DNA from: Pseudoflavonifractor capillosus
GTDB lineage: Bacteria; Bacillota; Clostridia; Oscillospirales; Oscillospiraceae
Direction of reading: 5' to 3'
Assembly: GCF_016899775.1 (NCBI RefSeq)
Contig: NZ_JACJJE010000014.1
Location: 1 to 64,000 of the forward strand
DNA length: 64,000 nucleotides
This document shows positions 58,114 through 64,000 of the stretch, in pieces (the first letter of the stretch is position 1; each line of letters opens with the position of its first letter). The position numbers and the translations under genes are program-made. The notes under the pieces were generated by a model. The model was not told where the DNA came from. It made no database searches and saw only the letters and a program-made list of their open reading frames with translations.

Positions 58114-58857
58114 ATGCCCCGGCAGAAATACGAACAGATTTATTCCATCCTGAAAGGCCAGATCGAGGCCGGAGACTACCCGGTGGGCGGCCTGCTCCCC
58201 TCGGAAAATGTGCTTATCGGGGAGTTTCAGTGTTCCCGGAATACGGTGCGCCGTGCCCTGGCCAACCTGGTGCGAGACGGCTATGTGCAGACCCGGCAGG
58301 GCTGGGGGGTGTGCAACATCTACCAGCCTATTGAGACCTCCGCCTACACCATGGGCACCATCGAATCCTTCGCGGAGACCGCCCGCCGCACCGGCCAGAA
58401 CAGCGCCACCCGGGTGGTGCTGTTTACCACCTGCACCGCCGACGAGGCCCTGTCTCGCCGCACCGGCTTTCCCCCAGGCACCGAACTCTTCTATCTCCAG
58501 CGGGTCCACGACCTGGACGGCGTGCCACGCATCTTCAACCACAACTACTTCCGCCGGGACTGCATGCCCGGCCTGACGAAGGAGATCGCCCAGGGCTCCA
58601 TCTACCGCTATCTGGAGCAGGAGGTCCATATGTCCATTGTCACCAGCAAGCGCACCATCACCGTGGAGATGGCAGATGAGTTGGACCGGACGTGGCTGAC
58701 CTTGGACGGCTTCAACTGTCTGGCGGTGGTGAGCAGCCAGACCTACAACAGCGACGGAGTCATGTTTGAGTACACCCAGTCCCGCCACCACCCCAGCATC
58801 TTCCGCTTCCAGGACAACGCGGTGCGCACGGCCGCCCGCCCGCCGGCGGAGCCGTGA
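58114..58857 (+). CDS. treR: GntR/HutC-family repressor TreR
   Basis: The 247-residue protein has an N-terminal winged helix (GGLLPSENVLIGEFQCSRNTVRRALANLVRDGYV) and a UTRA effector domain (ELFYLQRVHDLDGVPRIFNHNYF). It is divergent from treP, with matched palindromes at both promoters. Trehalose-6-phosphate is the expected inducer. ATG at 58114 after GGGAGG. Confidence 0.88.
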   Translation: MPRQKYEQIYSILKGQIEAGDYPVGGLLPSENVLIGEFQCSRNTVRRALANLVRDGYVQTRQGWGVCNIYQPIETSAYTMGTIESFAETARRTGQNSATRVVLFTTCTADEALSRRTGFPPGTELFYLQRVHDLDGVPRIFNHNYFRRDCMPGLTKEIAQGSIYRYLEQEVHMSIVTSKRTITVEMADELDRTWLTLDGFNCLAVVSSQTYNSDGVMFEYTQSRHHPSIFRFQDNAVRTAARPPAEP

Positions 58858-59255
58858 CCTGCCCGAAAACTGTCTGACCGGACCGGCTCTTTATAGTGTG
58901 CCTGGAGCGTGGATAAAAATACCTCTGGGTGACGTTTCCCAAACAGGTCCGGCAAACCAACAGAGACAAATTTTCCCTGATACAGGAAAGCTGTCTGCGG
59001 CAGGGGGACTGCTATAAGGAACGGATCCATACACAAAGGATTGTCGAAGGGTCGCGCTATTCAGTATACAAAGCATTTCCAGCGGGAAAATCTGCGGGAT
59101 TTCCCCCACCTTGCTTCTGGGCCGCCGGCCCCTCCTCTCTAAGCATTGCGGCTGACACATTTCTTCTCCCCGCCTGCCTGACCGCACAGGTGACGGCCGG
59201 CGCGCAGAACCCCAAAGGGCTTGTCCACCCTAACCCTGGAACACCTTATGACACA
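58858..59255. other. Non-coding gap downstream of treR
   Basis: I see no gene, RNA family or strong repeat in this 400-base stretch. Small open frames here lack ribosome sites and family resemblance. Confidence 0.4.
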
Positions 59256-59291
59256 AAAAAACTGGTGCAGAACCATTCTGCACCAGTTTTT
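59256..59291. terminator. Bidirectional terminator downstream of rnc
   Basis: AAAAACTGGTGCAGAA pairs perfectly with its complement at 59276-59291 around CCA, with A and T runs at either side. It is the likely end of the rnc transcript, beyond the duplicated gene tail. Confidence 0.8.
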
Positions 59292-59306
59292 CAGTTTTAT
59301 TGAGAC

Positions 59307-59423
59307 GGAATTTTGGCTTGAGGGCGCTGTTCAGCGCGGCTCGCTTTCGCTCGCAAAAGAGGCCGAACTGGACGGCTTTCAGCCGCCCAGCTTCGCAATG
59401 GCGGCTTTCGCCGCCATTTGTTC
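59307..59423. repeat. Duplicate of the rnc gene tail
   Basis: 59338-59423 is identical for 86 bases to 59555-59640, which includes the last 15 codons of rnc (EQMAAKAAIAKLGG and stop) and its downstream flank. Left of that, the copies differ but keep a hairpin: GCGCTGTTCAGCGC here, GCGCCGTTCGGCGC there, a compensated base pair. The unit length is 217 bases. Between the copies lie further short hairpins (AAAAGC/GCTTTT, GGCGGGC/GCCCGCC). Confidence 0.85.
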
Positions 59424-59523
59424 AGCCGCCTCAGAAAAGCTCCGCTTTTCCGGGTTCCCTTATTTTTCAATCCTCAGGCGGGCAGAGCCCGCCTTCCGGC
59501 AAGAAAATTTACGGCTTTCAGCC

Positions 59524-59640
59524 GGAAATTTTGCTTGGACGCGCCGTTCGGCGCGGCTCGCTTTCGCTCGCAAAAGAGGCCGAACTGGACGGCTTTCAGC
59601 CGCCCAGCTTCGCAATGGCGGCTTTCGCCGCCATTTGTTC
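59524..59640. repeat. Original of the duplicated rnc tail
   Basis: This copy holds the true rnc stop and the hairpin GCGCCGTTCGGCGC downstream. See the copy 217 bases to the left. Confidence 0.85.
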
Positions 59641-60267
59641 GGCCTCTTTTTTGCTGTGGCCCTTGCCGGAGCCCACGGGGGTTCCGTTCAGGTCCACCTC
59701 CACGAAAAAGCGCTTATCGTGGTCGGGACCCTCCTCGCCGGTGAGGCGGTATTTCAGCACCTGGCCGCTCTCCCGCTGGACCAGCTCCTGGAGGGCAGTC
59801 TTATAGTCCCGGGAGCTGTTCAGTCCCTCGATCTCCCGGCAGAGGATATACCGCTGGATGATCTTCCGGGCCGATCCGATGCCGCCGTCCAGATAGACCG
59901 CCGCCAGCACCGCCTCCACTGCATCGGCCTGAATGGAGGGCCGGTGCCGTCCGCCGCCGGACTCCTCCCCTTTTCCCAGGCGCAGGTACTCCCCCAGATT
60001 CAGCTCCGCGGCCACCTCCACCAGGCTCTCCTCGCACACCAAGGCCGCCCGGGTGCGGGTCAGCTCCCCCTCGGGCAGGTCGGGGTGGTTGCGGTACAGG
60101 TGGTCGGCCACCACCATGCCCAAAATGGAATCCCCCAGAAACTCCAGCCGCTCGTTGCTCTGAAGCTTGCCCCGGCTCTCGTTGGCACAGGAGCTGTGGG
60201 TCAGGGCGTTTTCCAGCAGGGCTGTATTTTGGAAGGTATATCCCAGCTTTTCTTCTAACGTGGTCAT
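59596..60267 (-). CDS. rnc: Ribonuclease III
   Basis: The 223-residue protein has the catalytic signature NERLEFLGDSILGMV (residues near 40), a second acidic set near EAVLAAVYLDGG, and a C-terminal double-stranded-RNA-binding domain (TALQELVQRESGQVLKYRLTGEEGP, GKGHSKKEAEQMAAKAAI). It processes rRNA and structured mRNA. ATG at 60267. It follows acpP, as in many Firmicutes, but a hairpin lies between. Confidence 0.95.
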   Translation of the reverse strand: MTTLEEKLGYTFQNTALLENALTHSSCANESRGKLQSNERLEFLGDSILGMVVADHLYRNHPDLPEGELTRTRAALVCEESLVEVAAELNLGEYLRLGKGEESGGGRHRPSIQADAVEAVLAAVYLDGGIGSARKIIQRYILCREIEGLNSSRDYKTALQELVQRESGQVLKYRLTGEEGPDHDKRFFVEVDLNGTPVGSGKGHSKKEAEQMAAKAAIAKLGG

Positions 60268-60308
60268 TCGGCTCTCTCTCCTCTCCGATCAGGGCCGTCC
60301 GGACAAGC

Positions 60309-60333
60309 AAAACTCCGCCGGCGGCGGAGTTTT
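60309..60333 (-). terminator. Hairpin between acpP and rnc
   Basis: AAAACTCCGCC pairs perfectly with 60323-60333 around GGC; TTTT of the arm ends the stem on the minus strand. It may terminate most acpP transcripts. Confidence 0.65.
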
Positions 60334-60360
60334 GATGGTATGTCCAGCATTGGGGGCTGA

Positions 60361-60594
60361 TCAGTCGACTTTACTCTGCAGAAAATGGACCAGGTCTCCC
60401 ACCGTCTTTACCGAGGCGGTGTCCTCTTCGGTGAGCTCGCCGATGTCGAACTCCTCCTCCAGAGCCATGGTCAAATCCACCAGATCCACAGAATCCGCGT
60501 TCAAATCGTCCTCAAAGGAGGTATCCATGGTGATGGAATCGGCATCCACATTGAACTGCTCTGCGATCAGTGCGCATACTTTTTCAAAAATCAT
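60361..60594 (-). CDS. acpP: Acyl carrier protein
   Basis: The 77-residue acidic protein has the phosphopantetheine Ser in LNADSVDLVDLTMALEEEF. It carries growing fatty acyl chains. The ATG at 60594 follows AAGGAG; an upstream extension is not part of ACP. It lies between plsX and rnc. Confidence 0.95.
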   Translation of the reverse strand: MIFEKVCALIAEQFNVDADSITMDTSFEDDLNADSVDLVDLTMALEEEFDIGELTEEDTASVKTVGDLVHFLQSKVD

Positions 60595-60696
60595 AGCTGA
60601 CTGCTCCTTTTGCTTGTGCGTACCGGCACGTTTTTCTTTCCTTACTATATGCAGAATCCCCTGCCCTGTCAATAGTCAAATGGGAATTTCTCCGCA

Positions 60697-61743
60697 TCAC
60701 TCGTGTCTGCCGCCCTCCAGCTCCACGGGGTCCAGCCGCATGACGTCGATGTTAGCCGCGATATTTTCGATAATCCCGGAGGAGGCCACCTGGCTGGCCT
60801 GGCGGACGGCGTTCTGGATGGCCAGGGTGTCGGAGGAGCCGTGGGCCTTGATCACCGGTTTGGAGATGCCCAGCAGGGCGGTGCCCCCCACTTCGCTGGA
60901 GCTCATCATCTTTTTTAGGTTTTTCAGCCCGTCGGCCACCAGCACGGCGGCCAGCTTGGTCAGCACTCCCTTCAGGAACATCTTTTTCAGTTCCTTGGCC
61001 AGATAGAGGCCGGTGCCCTCCATGGTTTTCAGGAAGATGTTCCCAGAGTAGCCGTCGGCCACGATCACGTCCACCGCGCCCTCCACGGCCTCCCGGGCCT
61101 CAATGTTGCCCACGAAGTTGATGCGGCCCTCCTCCCCGGCCTTTTTCAGCAGGGGGTATACCTCGGTCTGAAGATCGGTGCCCTTGGAGGGCTCCACGCC
61201 GATGTTCAGCAGGCCTACCTTGGGCTCGGGGCGGCCCAGCACATGCTCGGCGTAGTAGGAGCCCATGTAGGCAAACTGGATCAGGTACTCCGGCGGACAC
61301 TTCACATTGGCTCCCGCGTCGATGAGGATGGCCCCGCCGTTCCCGGTGGGCACCACAGGAGCCAGGGCCGCCCGGCGGATGCCCTTGATACGCTTGATGA
61401 GCAGGGTGGCCGCCCCCAGCAGGGCGCCAGTGGAGCCGGCGGACACGAAGGCGTCCCCCTCCCCGTTTTTCAGCAGGTTCAGCCCCACGGTAAGGGAGGA
61501 GTCCTTCTTCTCCCGGAAGGCGGTGGCCGGGTTGTCGCAGATCTCCACCACCTCGGAGGCGTGGGCGATCTCCACCCCCGCGGGCAGGTCCTGGATGCCG
61601 TTGTCCTTGAGCACCTTCAGGATCTCCTCCCCACGGCCCACCAGGGTGATGTCCACCCCGTACGCCTTGTTGGCCTGGATGGCCCCCATGACCGGGGCCT
61701 GGGGCGCGTTGTCGCCGCCCATGGCGTCCACGATGATCTTCAT
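60697..61743 (-). CDS. plsX: Phosphate acyltransferase PlsX
   Basis: The 348-residue protein begins MKIIVDAMGGDNAP, the hallmark of PlsX, with SAGSTGALLGAATLL, GNVEARE-type and SGNIFLKTMEGTGL motifs later. It makes acyl-phosphate from acyl-ACP for phospholipid synthesis. It precedes acpP. The upstream gene, an XRE regulator, ends one base before its start. Confidence 0.95.
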   Translation of the reverse strand: MKIIVDAMGGDNAPQAPVMGAIQANKAYGVDITLVGRGEEILKVLKDNGIQDLPAGVEIAHASEVVEICDNPATAFREKKDSSLTVGLNLLKNGEGDAFVSAGSTGALLGAATLLIKRIKGIRRAALAPVVPTGNGGAILIDAGANVKCPPEYLIQFAYMGSYYAEHVLGRPEPKVGLLNIGVEPSKGTDLQTEVYPLLKKAGEEGRINFVGNIEAREAVEGAVDVIVADGYSGNIFLKTMEGTGLYLAKELKKMFLKGVLTKLAAVLVADGLKNLKKMMSSSEVGGTALLGISKPVIKAHGSSDTLAIQNAVRQASQVASSGIIENIAANIDVMRLDPVELEGGRHE

Positions 61744-61744
61744 G

Positions 61745-61996
61745 TCAAGTTCCTTCTTTCTTCGGTGGTATCAAAGTCCTGGGCTCGTCGATTAAACCTA
61801 GGAGGTAATCCGCTGAGACGTTGTAATGCTGACAAATTGCCGCAAGCCGGTCAAAGGAGGTGGCCTTTCGGCCGTTTTCAATATCGCTGATAGTGGCCTG
61901 TGTAGCTCCTATGGCTTCCGCCAACTCTTTCTGCTGTTCTCCATGGGCTTTTCGGAGTTTTTTCACGCGGATCGCAAAAATTTCTTTGCAGAGCAT
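61745..61996 (-). CDS. XRE-family regulator upstream of plsX
   Basis: The 83-residue protein has a single helix-turn-helix (VKKLRKAHGEQQKELAEAIG, TQATISDIENGRKATS). Its stop touches the plsX start, so plsX may be read through from its promoter. FapR is the usual regulator of plsX in Firmicutes and is not related. ATG at 61996 after AAGGAGGTG. Divergent from the small gene at 62071. Confidence 0.85.
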   Translation of the reverse strand: MLCKEIFAIRVKKLRKAHGEQQKELAEAIGATQATISDIENGRKATSFDRLAAICQHYNVSADYLLGLIDEPRTLIPPKKEGT

Positions 61997-62015
61997 GGCA
62001 TCACCTCCTTGACAA

Positions 62016-62044
62016 ATATATCTAACGGCATTATTATATATCTA
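62016..62044. promoter_or_regulatory. Two ATATATCTA direct repeats, 20 bases apart
   Basis: ATATATCTA occurs at 62016-62024 and 62036-62044, exactly two helical turns apart, in the gap between divergent genes. On the minus strand TATAAT falls between them. This is a good candidate operator for the XRE protein at 61745. Confidence 0.6.
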
Positions 62045-62070
62045 TAAGCATTTTAATTGGTGGTGTCAAT

Positions 62071-62298
62071 ATGATTCCAGAACTTCAAAAACTCTATTAC
62101 TACGAAATTGACCATGCCCACCTGGACTTTGACTCCGACCCAGTCTATCAGGAGAAGATGGCCCGGACGCTGGCTGAACTGGGGACCCAGGAGCTCTCCC
62201 CCGCCCTCTTTTCTCTGCTGGATACTGCAAACCAAATCTCCTTTACCCACGGCTTTCGGCTTGGGGTTTCCCTGGTTCGGTGGGCGCTGCGGGGGTAA
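62071..62298 (+). CDS. Small protein, DUF6809-like
   Basis: The 75-residue protein has ELQKLYYYEIDH at the start and THGFRLGVSLVRWA at the end, resembling short clostridial proteins of the DUF6809 type. Function unknown. ATG at 62071 after GGTGGTGTC. Divergent from an XRE gene, like the gene pair at 32604 and 32922. Confidence 0.6.
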   Translation: MIPELQKLYYYEIDHAHLDFDSDPVYQEKMARTLAELGTQELSPALFSLLDTANQISFTHGFRLGVSLVRWALRG

Positions 62299-63720
62299 TT
62301 GCAGGGGGTTCCGCCGTCTGCGGACGGCGGGTTACTTTGCCCACGGCGGCTCGTCGTCGCAAAGTCCACTCCACTCCGTTTCCGCCTAGCGGCGAAAACT
62401 GCGTTCGTTTCCTTGCTCCTCCTCTTCCCGGCGAACCCGCTTCGCTGGGCTTCGCCGGGAGCCACGAGGGATTGGGCAAAACGCCGCCGGGGCCGACTCC
62501 CCTTATCAAGGGGAGATGTCCCGAAGGGACAGAGGGGATAGGGACCGGCTCCGATGAGCACTTCGTGCTCATAGTCGCCTTTCCCCGGACCCCATTTTAC
62601 GAGGGCCGCCAATTAGGAAGGCCAGCAGGTCATCGCAAAGTCGCGGGTGGCTCAGCCGACACACCGCTCCTCGTCTTTCGCTTCGTCGTCGCAAAGTCCG
62701 CTTGTCTCCGTTTCCGCCTGACGACGAAAACTGCGCCCGCTCCCTTGCTCCTCCTCTCCAACGCAACCCCACTCCGTTGGGCTTTGCGTTGGGTGCCGCC
62801 TTCGGCGGCCTATATAATATCAGAGTTCGGGGACTTGGCATTTCCCTTTTGGGAGCGCCTTTGCTGCGGTGGGGCTCAAGTTGTGCGGTGGGGGTGTGAT
62901 ACGAACCCTAGCCTTCCCCTTTAGGGGAAGGTGGCACGGCCAAAGGCCGTGACGGATGAGGTGCGGGCGGCCACATGGGGCCGCCCCTACGGCAAATAAA
63001 GAGGCGGGTGCGTTTTTTGCGTAGAGGCCGGACACTGGCCGGCCCGCTGAGGGTTCTCTGCCATATCGGAGCCCACCCTCATCCGCCTCGCATATGCTCG
63101 GCACCTTCCCCCTTAGAGGGGGAAGGCTTGCGGGCGGCTGATAGCCGCCCCTACGGCGAACGGGGAGACGGCTGCATTTTTCTCGTAGGGGCCGGTCCCA
63201 GACCGGCCCGCGGGAGGGGCACACCCCAGGGTGACTTCATCTCGGCCTAAGAGCCGCCGCTTTGCGGCGGTTGGCCTCGAAATGCGCCTGCGGGCGCGAT
63301 CTTGCCCTTTCGGGGCAATTCACATTCAGCCCCTACCCTACGAATCTCAAGAAAGGCCCTCCTGGCTTGGGTAGGGGAGGCCCTTGGGCCTCCCGCCGAT
63401 GACGGACCAGCCACCACCTGCTCGGCAAAGCCAGGCGCGGAAGGGAAAACGCACCGGCCACAATTTTGGGAAAACCAGGGCCCAGTGGCCCGGAATAAAA
63501 CGCAAGAAACCACTCAGATTTTGCGCGCCGGAAACATTGCAAAGCCTAACAAGTACGCGTCCCCCGTAATGGGGGACCGGGGGTAAGGCGAATATGGGCA
63601 CGTCAGTGCCCATCCTGAGCCGTCCCCCGGCGATCCTTTGGTTTCTTTCCCATCGCTGGGAAAGAAACTCGCCCCGCAGGGCGAAACCCTGCAAAATAGG
63701 GCGGCGAAATCCCCCTGCAA
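62299..63720. repeat. 1.4-kb non-coding tract with structured repeats
   Basis: No gene was accepted. 62351-62460 and 62683-62790 are imperfect direct repeats (shared TCGTCGTCGCAAAGTCC and CCTTGCTCCTCCTC). Their last parts fold into stems of different sequence: CCCGGCGAA with TTCGCCGGG in the first, CCAACGCAA with TTTGCGTTGG in the second. Further stem-loops: CCGCCGTC/GACGGCGG near 62308, CCTTCCCC/GGGGAAGG near 62913, the dispersed repeat at 63415-63493, and GTTTCTTTCCCA/TGGGAAAGAAAC near 63640-63667. Confidence 0.6.
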
Positions 63721-64000
63721 TTAGGAGAGATCCAGCTTTTCCAAAGCCTCTAAGGCCCGCTTGGACAGCTCGGCATTCTTGTTCCGCTTCCCCTTGACCC
63801 GATACCCCAGGGGCGGGATGAGCCCGAAGTTTACATTCATCGGTTGAAAGTGTACCACAGAACCATCGCTGATGTAAAGAGCCAACGCGCCCATGGCGGT
63901 CTCCTGGGGGAAATCAATGGGGGGCTTCCCCTGCAGCTCCCGGGCCAGTTCCATGGCCGCCAGGCACCCGGAGGCGGTGGACTCCACATATCCCTCCACC
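63721..64000 (-). CDS. trmFO: TrmFO, tRNA uracil-54 methyltransferase, C-terminal end
   Basis: The frame enters from the right edge and stops at 63721, giving 92 residues: VEGYVESTASG, FPQETAMGALALYIS, FQPMNVNFGLIPPL. These match the C-terminal part of TrmFO, the folate- and FAD-dependent enzyme that makes ribothymidine at position 54 of tRNA. The start lies outside the window. Confidence 0.93.
   Translation of the reverse strand, partial: VEGYVESTASGCLAAMELARELQGKPPIDFPQETAMGALALYISDGSVVHFQPMNVNFGLIPPLGYRVKGKRNKNAELSKRALEALEKLDLS

Noticed and set aside
58743-59303. Small ORFs downstream of treR
   Set aside because: No ribosome site, no family resemblance, and both strands are open by chance.

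Overview
The window looks like a chromosome segment of a spore-forming, high-GC gut Clostridium relative (Oscillospiraceae, Flavonifractor/Lawsonibacter-like). Evidence for this is the spore-coat gene cotJC, strong AGGAGG ribosome sites, the plsX-acpP-rnc order, SLH and LysM surface proteins, PcrA, TrmFO and a phosphotransferase-driven trehalose locus. This placement is inferred from gene content. No rRNA or tRNA gene was seen.

Layout. 1-177 is the end of a cotJC gene. 718-5085 (minus strand) is an operon for uptake and hydrolysis of D-amino-acid or dipeptide substrates. 5780-8023 is a secreted M14 carboxypeptidase with LysM. A 5'-truncated second cotJC starts near 8283 and is cut in mid-codon at 8520. 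It resumes, in frame and without loss, at 26296. The DNA between is a 17.8-kb island whose two ends rebuild a near-perfect 38-bp palindrome around a GA dinucleotide, as expected of a large serine integrase attP, and the island encodes such an integrase (15732-17249). It carries an unknown two-gene cassette with a glycine-rich membrane protein, a WYL regulator, a Cro/CI-like regulator, a dead resolvase, a HepT/MntA toxin-antitoxin pair, an ECF sigma/anti-sigma pair, and a type I-E CRISPR-Cas system (cas3-cse1-cse2-cas7-cas5-cas6e plus 26 repeats) that lacks cas1 and cas2.

26.8-38.0 kb is ordinary accessory and housekeeping DNA: two unknown genes, a YafY-TfoX-GyrI-like operon, an ABC-class ATPase, XRE regulators, a GNAT, HflX, endonuclease IV, YqeG and a Dabb protein. 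38.1-49.9 kb has bioY-bioB, an SLH protein, tatD with its linked radical SAM gene, a methyltransferase, pcrA, a DUF4085 protein, a thioesterase, an EamA permease and an rRNA/tRNA 2'-O-methyltransferase. 49.9-58.9 kb has a SUV3-like helicase followed by a complete trehalose PTS module (EI, HPr, phosphotrehalase, EIIBCA, TreR). 59.6-62.0 kb is rnc, acpP, plsX and an XRE regulator, then a 1.4-kb non-coding tract and the end of trmFO.

A second theme is non-coding. Gene 3' ends (cotJC, nfo, rnc) are duplicated beside the real gene, and several gaps hold chains of short hairpins. In two repeat pairs the stems differ in sequence while pairing is kept, which argues for structured elements rather than random spacer DNA.
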